Source: Pseudochrobactrum saccharolyticum
Lineage (GTDB): Bacteria > Pseudomonadota > Alphaproteobacteria > Rhizobiales > Rhizobiaceae
Length of the DNA: 64,000 nt
Reading direction: 5' to 3'
Assembly (NCBI RefSeq): GCF_008801715.1
Contig: NZ_VZPG01000001.1
Coordinates: 496,001-560,000 of the forward strand
Positions 18,946-26,908 of this stretch are shown here, in pieces. The notes beneath the pieces are model-generated. The model was not told the origin of the DNA. It saw only the letters and a program-made list of their open reading frames with translations, and searched no databases. Both the position numbers and the translations under genes were made by a program. Within the stretch, counting starts at the first letter, position 1, and each line of letters starts with the position of its first letter.

Positions 18946-19596
18946 TCAATCCAGAAGTGCAAAACCCGGACCAAGCCGCGAGAGCAGAATCACCGCCTGT
19001 GTGCGGCTGTCCACGCCCAGCTTCTGCAGAACCGCAGATACATGGGCTTTCACCGTGGCTTCTGAAATATTCAGCTCATAAGCCAGCTGCTTGTTCAGAA
19101 GCCCCTGTCCAAGCATTGAAAGCACGCGGGTTTGCTGCGGTGTGAGTGCTCGGATACGGGCAATCAGATCAGCAATCTCCGCATCATTTTCCGCGCCGAG
19201 TTCCATATCACCGGACACCCATTCCCCGCCGTCCAGCACGGTGCGCACGGCCTCGCCGATTTCCTCAAGACTCGCGGATTTTGAAACAAAACCGGAGGCT
19301 CCGAGCTCCATGGCGCGGCGGATTGTGGTGACATCATCGGTAGCGGAAACAATCATAACCGGCAGCTGCGGATGCTGCGCCTTGAGATTGATAAGGCCGG
19401 ACAAACCACTGACACCGGGCATAGTCAGATCGAGAAACAACAGGTCAACATCCTGTGCTTCTTCTGCAACCTGTTGCAATTGCTGATAATTGTCAGCCTC
19501 AGTCACACTCTCAGGCTGAAAACCGTCCTGTAAAATCTGTCGCAATGCGCCACGGAATAAAGGATGATCGTCGGCAATAATAAAATTCAATTCCAT
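18946..19596 (-). CDS. LuxR/NarL-type response regulator
   Basis: A 216-residue regulator with an N-terminal receiver (acidic pocket D9/D10, phosphorylation site D56 in LLFLDLTMPG, K106 in GFVSKSAS) and a C-terminal helix-turn-helix at about residues 150-206 (LTPQQTRVLSML...NISEATVKAHVSAVL). It ends 21 bases from the stop of the hybrid kinase on the opposite strand; this convergent kinase-regulator layout suggests a functional pair in the style of the ErcS'/AgmR-like systems. Target genes cannot be read from the window. Confidence 0.93.
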   Translation of the reverse strand: MELNFIIADDHPLFRGALRQILQDGFQPESVTEADNYQQLQQVAEEAQDVDLLFLDLTMPGVSGLSGLINLKAQHPQLPVMIVSATDDVTTIRRAMELGASGFVSKSASLEEIGEAVRTVLDGGEWVSGDMELGAENDAEIADLIARIRALTPQQTRVLSMLGQGLLNKQLAYELNISEATVKAHVSAVLQKLGVDSRTQAVILLSRLGPGFALLD

Positions 19597-20130
19597 AAAT
19601 TTCCTACCCCTTGCCTGCCCCCTCAGCAGTCTCCCCGCAAATCATCTCCTGAAAGCACCTTATCTCTTTATATAACCAAAGATAAAGTTAGAAATGACCT
19701 GTTTTCATCTTGCATTTTCTTCAGGCATAGAGCCCTTCCCGCTCCGCCTGCATTCCTAAGAATGCTCTGTTCTTTGTTTTTACATGCAACAGAACTGATC
19801 CGTAATCAGGATCAGAAACCGGTCAGATAAACTGGTTTCCATACCTCAGCGCTTCACAATTTCGCAATGCGCTCCGGCCACCGGCATTTCATTTCAATGA
19901 TAAATCCGGCTTGAGAAAACCGGTGAATGCAATTTCCAGCACAATAAAAGCCGCCTGTAGCAGACGGCATGCATATTCATTATGCAATATTACAGGCAAA
20001 GCGTACAATATACAGTCTGATTTCTGCTTTTGCCGCGATGGTGCCGTATTGTCAGTTAGGGTGATGCCTGCTCTATATGCAAGAGAAAATCTTATTGCTT
20101 CGCAGATAAAATAACGCAAAAGGACGACCT
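19597..20130. other. 534-base gap, no gene accepted
   Basis: Lies between the divergent response regulator and pip. It contains several small palindromes: GCATTC/GAATGC at 19750-19765, CTGATCC/GGATCAG around 19795-19815 and AAACCGGT/ACTGGTTT near 19817-19840. Overlapping short frames on both strands at 19889-20119 have no recognisable similarity or ribosome-binding site. Part of the GCATTC motif resembles the dispersed palindromes seen elsewhere in the window. Confidence 0.5.
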
Positions 20131-21087
20131 ATGACACGCCACAGCCTCTATCCGGAAATTCAACCCTATCGGGAAGAGATGTTGCAGGTCTCATCGCTGC
20201 ACCGGATTTATTTTGAGGAATGCGGAAACCCGAACGGTAAGCCGGTCATCATGATCCACGGCGGACCGGGTGGCGGCATCTCGCCGACTATGCGCCGTCT
20301 GCATGATCCTTCAGCCTATCGCATTATCCTGTTTGACCAGCGCGGCTGCGGCCGCTCCACGCCCCATGCGGAATTGCGCGAAAATACCACATGGGATCTG
20401 GTTGCGGATATGGAGCGTCTGCGCACCCATCTCGGCGTTGAAAAATGGCAGGTTTTCGGCGGCTCTTGGGGCTCGACCCTCGGCCTCGCTTATGCACAGA
20501 CCCATCCGGAGCGCGTCAGCGAACTGGTACTGCGTGGTATCTTTCTGGCACGTCGTTTTGAAGTGGACTGGCTCTATAGCAACGGCGCCAGCATTATCTA
20601 TCCGGATCGCTTTGAAGCCTATCAGCTGCATATTCCGGAAGCCGAGCGCGGTGATATGGTGGCGGCCTATTACCGCCGCCTGACTGATCCGAATCCGCAG
20701 GTGCAGATTGAAGCGGCACGCCGCTGGTCACGCTGGGAAGGCTCGGCAATTTCCCTGCTGCCGGATCCGGAACGCGAAAATGCCTTTGCACAGGATCACT
20801 TCGCCATCGCTTTTGCGCGTATCGAATGTCACTATTTCCAGAACCGCGCTTTCTTTGACACCGATGATCAGCTGCTGCGTCTGGCTGACCGTATCCGCCA
20901 TATTCCGGGTGTTATCATCCATGGCCGCTACGATATGTGCACGCCGTTCATCAATGCATGGCATCTGAAGAAAGTCTGGCCGGAAGCTGATCTGCGCATC
21001 GTCGAAGACGGTGGTCATGCAGTGACCGAGCCGGGTATTACCCACGAGCTAATCGAAGCGACACGCCGCTTTGCCAATATCGGCTAA
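20131..21087 (+). CDS. pip: Prolyl aminopeptidase (proline iminopeptidase)
   Basis: Cleaves N-terminal proline from peptides in the cytoplasm; peptidase family S33, alpha/beta-hydrolase fold. The 318-residue protein has the oxyanion motif HGGPGGG at residues 43-49, nucleophile S112 in GGSWGS, and the rest of the triad at D268 (GRYDMCTP) and H296 (GGHA). The DQRGCGRS motif follows the first strand block. Length and motif spacing fit classical bacterial Pip. AAAGGACGACCT precedes ATG 20131. A terminator follows directly, so it is a one-gene unit. Confidence 0.95.
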   Translation: MTRHSLYPEIQPYREEMLQVSSLHRIYFEECGNPNGKPVIMIHGGPGGGISPTMRRLHDPSAYRIILFDQRGCGRSTPHAELRENTTWDLVADMERLRTHLGVEKWQVFGGSWGSTLGLAYAQTHPERVSELVLRGIFLARRFEVDWLYSNGASIIYPDRFEAYQLHIPEAERGDMVAAYYRRLTDPNPQVQIEAARRWSRWEGSAISLLPDPERENAFAQDHFAIAFARIECHYFQNRAFFDTDDQLLRLADRIRHIPGVIIHGRYDMCTPFINAWHLKKVWPEADLRIVEDGGHAVTEPGITHELIEATRRFANIG

Positions 21088-21105
21088 AACCAATTTAAGA
21101 GAATA

Positions 21106-21133
21106 AAAAAGCGCCGGAAACGGCGCTTTTTCT
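21106..21133. terminator. Bidirectional terminator after pip
   Basis: AAAAAGCGCCG (21106-21116) and CGGCGCTTTTT (21121-21131) form an 11-bp stem with a GAAA-type loop and tracts suitable on both strands. It serves pip and the convergent gene at 21144. Confidence 0.92.
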
Positions 21134-21143
21134 TTGGGAGAAA

Positions 21144-21620
21144 TTATGTGCGGTTCGGCACCGGTGCCGGCTCATCAAGGCTCTTGGCTACGCCCATAAA
21201 AGACCGCATGAAACGCTCCATATAACCGAGCCCTTTTTCGAACTCTTCTTCACTTGGCAGGGTGCTGTTGGCGACACCGCTTTTCTCAAGCTTGGCGATA
21301 CGCGCCGTCAGATCGGCAACCTGTTTTTCCAGCAGCACTGTGCGTTCGTCATTGCTCAGCTGTGCCGGTTTGGTTTCAGCACATTCAATTTTACCGGCCT
21401 GTTCCTTACACAGTGCAAACTCACCGGTCTGGCGGTCAAGGCGGATAATACCGGCTTCGGTTTTCTCCATAGAGTAGCGCTGCATATCCTGTGCCGGAGA
21501 CGGGCTCATACCCCAAACCAGAGCCAGACCTGTGAGAGCCGAAAGAACGGCACTGCGTATGATAAGCTTGGATTTGTTTTCTTTTGCCACCGCAATCGCG
21601 ATACCGGACCGGTTCTTCAT
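21144..21620 (-). CDS. Unknown protein with one N-terminal hydrophobic segment
   Basis: No named family recognised. The 158-residue product has a basic N-terminus, a hydrophobic segment at about residues 19-42 (LIIRSAVLSALTGLALVWGM) and a proline-containing SPSPAQD that could be a signal-peptide cleavage region. The exported part contains a two-Cys segment (FALCKEQAGKIECAE) and a predicted coiled coil (about 97-113, LLEKQVADLTARIAKLE). The C-terminus carries EEEFEKGLGYMERFMRSFMG. I expect a periplasmic or inner-membrane anchored protein. Homologues of this kind occur beside DUF952-pyrD in related genomes as far as I recall, but this is not proven here. Confidence 0.8.
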   Translation of the reverse strand: MKNRSGIAIAVAKENKSKLIIRSAVLSALTGLALVWGMSPSPAQDMQRYSMEKTEAGIIRLDRQTGEFALCKEQAGKIECAETKPAQLSNDERTVLLEKQVADLTARIAKLEKSGVANSTLPSEEEFEKGLGYMERFMRSFMGVAKSLDEPAPVPNRT

Positions 21621-21868
21621 CTGCCCACTCCTTTAATCTGTCTGCCTGGTATATGGGTTTTATCCAAGCATTTTCCAGTGCATCCTGTCAAAAACACAGA
21701 GCTGTCAAAGCGCACTTTTGCTCATTTGCAAAAATGGCGTTAACCCTTTATTAAAATTTAGAGGTGGCTTGTGACTTAATTTTGTCTTAAAAGCTGCCGG
21801 ATGCGCCAAACCGGCCAGATATATAAAATGTCTGAACAGCTTTTCCGTTCACAACAATAGCGTTTTTC

Positions 21869-22234
21869 ATGTCAAACAGTGATCCGTCACACCATACCAT
21901 CTACAAGATCGCCACGCGCGCCCAATGGGCAGACGCTGAAAAGGCAGAGCATTTTTCCGGTGCCCCTGTTGATTTACAGGATGGTTATATCCACTTTTCC
22001 ACCCATGACACGGTTGCCGAGACCGCTGCCAAGCATTTTGCCGGTCAGGATGACCTGCTGCTGGTGGCTGTTGATGCAAATCAACTGGGCGATGAACTTC
22101 GCTATGAAATTTCCCGCGGCGGCAAAGCCTTCCCGCATCTCTACGCACATCTTCAGCTCACTGCGGTGCGCTGGGTGAAAGACCTGCCGCTCGACAGCGA
22201 CGGCAAGCATCAGTTTCCGGAGCTTGAACAATGA
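21869..22234 (+). CDS. DUF952 domain protein
   Basis: A 121-residue protein that matches the DUF952 family throughout: the N-terminal HTIYKIATRAQW, the central DGYIHFSTHDTVAETAAKHFAG and a C-terminal hydrophobic strand RWVKDLPLD. Biochemical role is unknown. Its stop overlaps the pyrD start by four bases (ATGA at 22231-22234), so translation is coupled to dihydroorotate dehydrogenase; this pairing is frequent in Hyphomicrobiales. No signal peptide is seen. Confidence 0.9.
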   Translation: MSNSDPSHHTIYKIATRAQWADAEKAEHFSGAPVDLQDGYIHFSTHDTVAETAAKHFAGQDDLLLVAVDANQLGDELRYEISRGGKAFPHLYAHLQLTAVRWVKDLPLDSDGKHQFPELEQ

Positions 22235-23331
22235 GCGGTTTTTTTGAAAATATTGCCCGTCGCGCACTTTTTGCGATGGATGGTGAGCAGGCGCATGGCC
22301 TGTCGATTGCAGCGCTGAAAACCGGCGTTCTCTCCAGCCCTGCCCCGCTTGACCCTGCTTTGCAGCAAACGATTGCCGGTCTCAAATTTACCAATCCGCT
22401 GGGTATGGCCGCAGGTTTTGACAAAAACGCCGAAGTGCCGGATGCACTGCTGAAACTCGGTTTTGGTTTTGCGGAAGTCGGCACTATCACGCCGCGCGCG
22501 CAGGCTGGCAATCCGAAGCCACGCATCTTCCGCCTTGTGGAAGACCGTGCGGTGATCAACCGTCTGGGCTTTAATAATGAAGGCCATGAAGCGGCCTATA
22601 AACGCCTGAGCCAGCGCAACAGCTGTAGCAGTTGCGGTATTGTCGGCGTGAATATCGGCGCCAATAAAGACAGCGAAGACCGTGTGGCCGATTATGTGGC
22701 CGGTATTCACCGCTTCTACAGCGTGGCGAAATATTTCACCGCCAATATTTCTTCCCCGAACACACCGGGTCTGCGTGACCTGCAAGCCAAAGACAGTCTG
22801 CATATTCTCTTGGAAAAAGTTCTGGAAGCCCGCGATCAGGAAGCTGAAAAATGCACCCTGAAACGCCCTGTATTCCTGAAAATTGCACCGGATCTGACCG
22901 AAGAAGGTCTGGATGATATTGCCGAAGTGGCGCTTGCTCATCCGCTTGATGGTTTGATTATCTCCAACACCACTTTGTCGCGCACCAATTTGCTCAATCA
23001 GGTGGAAGCCAAAGAGACCGGCGGCCTTTCCGGCGTGCCGATTTTTGAACGCTCGACCATTGTGCTTGCCAAAATGCGCCAGCGTATCGGCAAAGCGATG
23101 CCGATCATCGGCGTGGGCGGTGTGGACAGCGGCGCAACCGCGCTTACCAAGATTAAAGCCGGTGCCGATCTGGTACAGCTTTATACCGGTATGATTTATC
23201 GCGGCCCGACTGTACCAAAAGAGATCGTCAAAGAACTCTCCGCATTGGTGAAGCAGGCTGGCGTCACCAATATTTCCGAGCTGCGCGACATGGAAACTAC
23301 GGCTTGGGCGGCCAAAGATATTCCGGCCTGA
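22231..23331 (+). CDS. pyrD: Dihydroorotate dehydrogenase (quinone), class 2
   Basis: Oxidises dihydroorotate to orotate with ubiquinone at the inner membrane, step four of pyrimidine synthesis. The 366-residue FMN protein has the N-terminal membrane-associating helices of class 2 enzymes (FFENIARRALFAMDGEQAHGL), the NPLGMAAGFDKN block near residue 53, catalytic serine in NISSPNTPGLR near 171, NTTLSR near 248, and the FMN-phosphate loop GVGGVDSG near 292. It starts inside the stop of the DUF952 gene. An inverted-repeat element starts two bases after its stop. Confidence 0.96.
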   Translation: MSGFFENIARRALFAMDGEQAHGLSIAALKTGVLSSPAPLDPALQQTIAGLKFTNPLGMAAGFDKNAEVPDALLKLGFGFAEVGTITPRAQAGNPKPRIFRLVEDRAVINRLGFNNEGHEAAYKRLSQRNSCSSCGIVGVNIGANKDSEDRVADYVAGIHRFYSVAKYFTANISSPNTPGLRDLQAKDSLHILLEKVLEARDQEAEKCTLKRPVFLKIAPDLTEEGLDDIAEVALAHPLDGLIISNTTLSRTNLLNQVEAKETGGLSGVPIFERSTIVLAKMRQRIGKAMPIIGVGGVDSGATALTKIKAGADLVQLYTGMIYRGPTVPKEIVKELSALVKQAGVTNISELRDMETTAWAAKDIPA

Positions 23332-23332
23332 C

Positions 23333-23476
23333 AGAGCCTGATCCAAAAGTCGCCATGCCGGTCTGCAAATGGCGACTTCTGCGCTTCCGGTACTCACGTA
23401 CCTCAAAGTACGCTCCGCTCCGGTTCTCGAAATCACCATTTTCGCCACAGCCTGTCGCTTTTTGATTCAGGCTCTC
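23333..23476. repeat. 144-base inverted-repeat element between pyrD and glyS
   Basis: Left arm AGAGCCTGATCCAAAA (23333-23348) matches the reverse complement of the right arm (23459-23476) apart from one base change and short end differences. Inside are a second stem (TCGCCA/TGGCGA, 23350-23376) and a GTAC-rich core ending in CGCTCCGCTCCGG. No coding capacity. It fills the gap between two convergent genes. It looks like a dispersed palindromic element or small non-autonomous transposon relic; copy number cannot be checked here. Confidence 0.6.
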
Positions 23477-23484
23477 AATTGTCG

Positions 23485-25656
23485 TTAACCGCTGATCTTT
23501 GAGAAATCAGCAACCTGACCGGTCACCGAGCGGATTTTAGCCAGCAGTGCCAAACGATTGGCGCGGATAGCTTCATTCTCGTCATTGACCATGACCTTGT
23601 CAAAGAAGGCATCAACCGGCGCACGTAACTCGGCCATAGCCGACATAGCCGCTGAGAAATCTTCCTTGGCAATTGCCTCGGCGGCCTTGGTTTCTGCTGA
23701 CTGCACAGCAGAAAACAGTTCCTTTTCCTCTTCATTGTTGAAGAGTGCAGCATCAACATTTGCAGCAATAACAGTGCCTTTTTTCTCTTCAGCACCGAGA
23801 ATATTGGCTGCACGCTTGGTGCCTGCCAGCAAGTTTTTACCGTCTTCTTCATTGATGAAAACGATCAGCGCTTCAAGACGACGCGCTACCAGCAGCAGAT
23901 TATCAGCATCGGCTGACAGTACCGCATCAATCGCATCGTGACGCGCACCTTCATCCTTCAGATAGACCTTGAAACGGTCATGGAAGAAGGACAGCAGATC
24001 AGCACCAACATCTTTTGATGCCAGACCTTCGATTGAAGCCATCGGCTTTTCTGCCTGTGCAATCAGTGCTTTCAGTTCTGCACGGATGTCATTTTCGAGG
24101 ATCAGGCGGATCACACCAAGGGCTGCACGACGCAACGCATAAGGGTCTTTCGAACCTGTCGGCTTTTCATCAATCGCCCAGAAACCGACAAGCGTGTCGA
24201 TCTTATCAGCCAATGCTACGGCAACCGAAACCGGATCACGTGGTACGCGGTCGGACGGGCCCTGCGGCTTGTAATGATCTTCAAGCGCTGTTGCGACAGC
24301 AGCATCTTCACCCTGAAGCAAAGCGTATTTATGCCCCATAGCGCCCTGCAATTCAGGGAACTCGCCAACGACTTCTGTCTGCAGATCGGCTTTAGCCAGC
24401 ACTGCTGCGCGGGCAGTCAAGGCAACATCTGCGCCGACCAGCGGTGCAATTGCCTCAGCAAGCGCCTTGATACGCGCCACGCGCGCACCCTGCGTGCCGA
24501 GCTTGGCATGGAAGGTCACATTCAGCGCATCGAGACGCGCCATACGCTGATCGAGTGGCTTGGCCAGATCAAGCGCGAACTTCGAAGCAGACGCTTTGAG
24601 CTTGTCCATATCCGGCATATAGGCCTGATCGGTATGCCAGAAATACAAGGCATCGGACAGGCGTGCACGCACAACCTTGCCGTTACCGAAAGCGATTTCC
24701 TTGCCGCCGTCACGGGCAGCAATATTGGAGATCAGAATGAACTTGTTCGACAGTGCTTCCGTCTCGCCCTGATTGCGGGTGACGAAGCATTTCTGATTAG
24801 CGCGGATGGTCAGGCGGATTACTTCCGGCGGAATCGAGAGGAACTCTTCCTCAAATTCACCCATCAGCACAACCGGCCATTCAACCAGACCGGACACTTC
24901 TTCCAGCAAGCCTTCGTCCTCAACCAGCTCCAGACCGGAAGCGAAGCTCAGATTGCGGGCATCGGTGAGGATGATTTCCTTGCGGCGTTCAGCATCAAGC
25001 ACCACATGCGCTTTTTCCAGCTTTTCAACATAATCGTCAAAGCGGCGCACGGTGATCGGCTGACCATCACTCATGAAACGGTGACCGCGTGTAGTGTTAC
25101 CGGAGCGTACGCCGCCGACTTCAAAATCCACCACAACGGTTTCTTCGGTTTCAGGACCAAACAGGCAGATGATCGACTGCAGCGGACGTACCCAGCGCAT
25201 CGCACCCGACTGTGCCGAAGCTTTGCCCCAGCGCATGGATTTCGGCCACGGGAAATTCTGCACCACATTCGGCACCAGTTCCGCAATAATTTCTTCCGCG
25301 GCACGTCCGGATTTGGTGATGTGCGCGACATAGAAATCGCCCTTTTTCGGGTCGGAATGCACATGCGCCTGCGCAATATCGCTCAAGCCAGCTTTACGCA
25401 GGAAACCTTGAATTGCGGCTTCCGGTGCAGAAACGGACGGGCCTTTGATATCTTCATGCACGTCTTTTGAGCGCACGGTCAGACCGCGAATATCCAGCGT
25501 GAGGCGACGCGGCGTCCAGTAAGGCGTTGCCGCCTCATAGGTCAGACCGGCCTCAACCAGACCATCGGTGATCATTTTCTTCAAATCACCGGCAGCTTTA
25601 CGTTGCATGCGCGCCGGGATTTCCTCGGAGAACAATTCTAACAGTAAATCAGGCAT
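23485..25656 (-). CDS. glyS: Glycyl-tRNA synthetase beta subunit
   Basis: With GlyQ forms the alpha2beta2 glycyl-tRNA synthetase; the beta subunit supplies tRNA recognition. At 723 residues it has the usual length, starting [17 protein letters not shown] and continuing with the [12 protein letters not shown] and KSMRWG blocks; the C-terminal part carries the helical HD/anticodon-type region. The ATG at 25656 overlaps the stop of a 37-codon mini-gene (TGATG) and has GGAGG ten bases upstream, supplied by that mini-gene. The reading frame is intact, so the enzyme should be functional. Confidence 0.96.
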   Translation of the reverse strand: MPDLLLELFSEEIPARMQRKAAGDLKKMITDGLVEAGLTYEAATPYWTPRRLTLDIRGLTVRSKDVHEDIKGPSVSAPEAAIQGFLRKAGLSDIAQAHVHSDPKKGDFYVAHITKSGRAAEEIIAELVPNVVQNFPWPKSMRWGKASAQSGAMRWVRPLQSIICLFGPETEETVVVDFEVGGVRSGNTTRGHRFMSDGQPITVRRFDDYVEKLEKAHVVLDAERRKEIILTDARNLSFASGLELVEDEGLLEEVSGLVEWPVVLMGEFEEEFLSIPPEVIRLTIRANQKCFVTRNQGETEALSNKFILISNIAARDGGKEIAFGNGKVVRARLSDALYFWHTDQAYMPDMDKLKASASKFALDLAKPLDQRMARLDALNVTFHAKLGTQGARVARIKALAEAIAPLVGADVALTARAAVLAKADLQTEVVGEFPELQGAMGHKYALLQGEDAAVATALEDHYKPQGPSDRVPRDPVSVAVALADKIDTLVGFWAIDEKPTGSKDPYALRRAALGVIRLILENDIRAELKALIAQAEKPMASIEGLASKDVGADLLSFFHDRFKVYLKDEGARHDAIDAVLSADADNLLLVARRLEALIVFINEEDGKNLLAGTKRAANILGAEEKKGTVIAANVDAALFNNEEEKELFSAVQSAETKAAEAIAKEDFSAAMSAMAELRAPVDAFFDKVMVNDENEAIRANRLALLAKIRSVTGQVADFSKISG

Positions 25657-25769
25657 CAGCGTGCGCCCTCCGCATGCTCATTTTTTGTTTTGTCCGTCCT
25701 CACTTCGTTGCGGGCGGACGGCTGTGCCGGAATTTCTTCCGAGAAAAGTTCAAGCAACAAATCAGGCAT
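25656..25769 (-). CDS. 37-residue mini-gene: duplicated head of glyS
   Basis: Starts at the ATG that overlaps the glyQ stop (TGATG, 25771-25767) and ends in a TGA overlapping the glyS start. Its first 15 residues, [15 protein letters not shown], are identical to GlyS, yet 8 of these 15 codons differ, all silently. The remaining 22 residues ([12 protein letters not shown] then a basic/acidic tail) are unrelated to GlyS and are encoded partly by a palindrome at 25692-25719. It may be a leader peptide that couples glyQ to glyS translation, the abandoned original glyS start after allele replacement, or simply a relic. Expression as a peptide is unproven. Confidence 0.6.
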   Translation of the reverse strand: MPDLLLELFSEEIPAQPSARNEVRTDKTKNEHAEGAR

Positions 25770-26770
25770 CAGCGTGTCTCGTTCTTGTAGTTGACGCCAC
25801 CGGCATCGGTCTGAAGGAAGGCTTCACCGCACTGGCGCGCAAGATTGCGCACACGCAGAATATAGCTCTGGCGTTCGGTTACCGAGATAACACCACGGGC
25901 ATCCATCAGATTGAAAATATGCGAGGCTTTGATCGCTTGATCGTAAGCAGGGAAAACGCACTTATGTAAGCTCCCTGTTGCACCTTCTTGTGGCGCACCT
26001 GCAGCGAGAACCGCTTTACATTCCGCTTCCGCATCAATGAAATGCTGGTGCAGCATATCGGTATTGGCGATCTCGAAATTGTAGCGCGAATATTCCTGCT
26101 CGGTCTGGAGGAACACGTCACCGTAAGTAACTTTGTCCCCACCTTCGAGGCCATTGAAGTTCAGGTCATAAACATTGTCCACGCCCTGCACATACATAGC
26201 GAGACGTTCCAGACCATAGGTCAGTTCACCGGCAACCGGCGAGCATTCAATACCGCAAACCTGCTGGAAATAAGTGAACTGCGAGATTTCCATGCCATCG
26301 CACCAGCACTCCCAACCCAAGCCCCAAGAGCCGGTCGTCGGGTTTTCCCAGTCATCCTCAACAAAGCGGATATCGTGCAGATCGGTATCAATGCCGATGG
26401 CTTTCAGCGAGCCGAGATACAATTCCTGCAGGTTCGGCGGGCTTGGCTTCAGCAAAACCTGATACTGGTAATAATGCTGCATACGGTTCGGGTTTTCACC
26501 ATAGCGACCGTCTTTCGGACGACGTGACGGCTGCACATAGGCAACATTCCACGGCTTTGGCCCCAGAGCGCGCAAAGTGGTGGACGGATGCAGCGTACCC
26601 GCCCCGACTTCCATATCGTAAGGCTGCAAAATTGTGCAGCCATGCTGCGCCCAGTAGTGCTGGAGCGCCATGATAAAGCCCTGAAAAGAGCGGGTCGGAT
26701 GCAGGTATTCAGGCAATGTGCTGGTCACGGAAGGCCTCGTTGGAGCATTCTTGGCGAGATCGGCTATCAA
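25769..26770 (-). CDS. glyQ: Glycyl-tRNA synthetase alpha subunit
   Basis: The catalytic subunit that activates glycine in the alpha2beta2 enzyme. The 333-residue length is slightly above the usual 300 because of an N-terminal extension ([23 protein letters not shown]). Core motifs are present: [32 protein letters not shown] (motif-2-like region, about residues 28-59), [22 protein letters not shown], and [20 protein letters not shown] later start cannot be excluded, since the second Met (in IMAL) lies inside the core but no other ATG precedes it. The stop overlaps the mini-gene start. Confidence 0.96.
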   Translation of the reverse strand: MIADLAKNAPTRPSVTSTLPEYLHPTRSFQGFIMALQHYWAQHGCTILQPYDMEVGAGTLHPSTTLRALGPKPWNVAYVQPSRRPKDGRYGENPNRMQHYYQYQVLLKPSPPNLQELYLGSLKAIGIDTDLHDIRFVEDDWENPTTGSWGLGWECWCDGMEISQFTYFQQVCGIECSPVAGELTYGLERLAMYVQGVDNVYDLNFNGLEGGDKVTYGDVFLQTEQEYSRYNFEIANTDMLHQHFIDAEAECKAVLAAGAPQEGATGSLHKCVFPAYDQAIKASHIFNLMDARGVISVTERQSYILRVRNLARQCGEAFLQTDAGGVNYKNETR

Positions 26771-26908
26771 AACTGATCTTCTTGCAAATCATGCGTGGTG
26801 AAAACGGTGAAAGCTGAGCCATAACAGCCCAGCTCCGCCGAAAAACAGATAGTTTGTCCTAATTATTCCGCGTTAAACGGTCAAGACTTAAAGCCGGATA
26901 GCAAGGCA

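Noticed and set aside
19889-20119. Short frames on both strands between the response regulator and pip
   Set aside because: Overlapping and unlike known proteins; no ribosome-binding site and no similarity that I can recall.
22210-23448. 412-codon minus-strand frame opposite pyrD
   Set aside because: Shadow of pyrD; no ribosome-binding site, no recognised domain.
24274-25470. Long plus-strand open frame of about 400 codons opposite glyS
   Set aside because: It lies entirely inside the antisense of a well-supported gene, and its residue pattern (many His, Arg, Gln) is that of a shadow frame.
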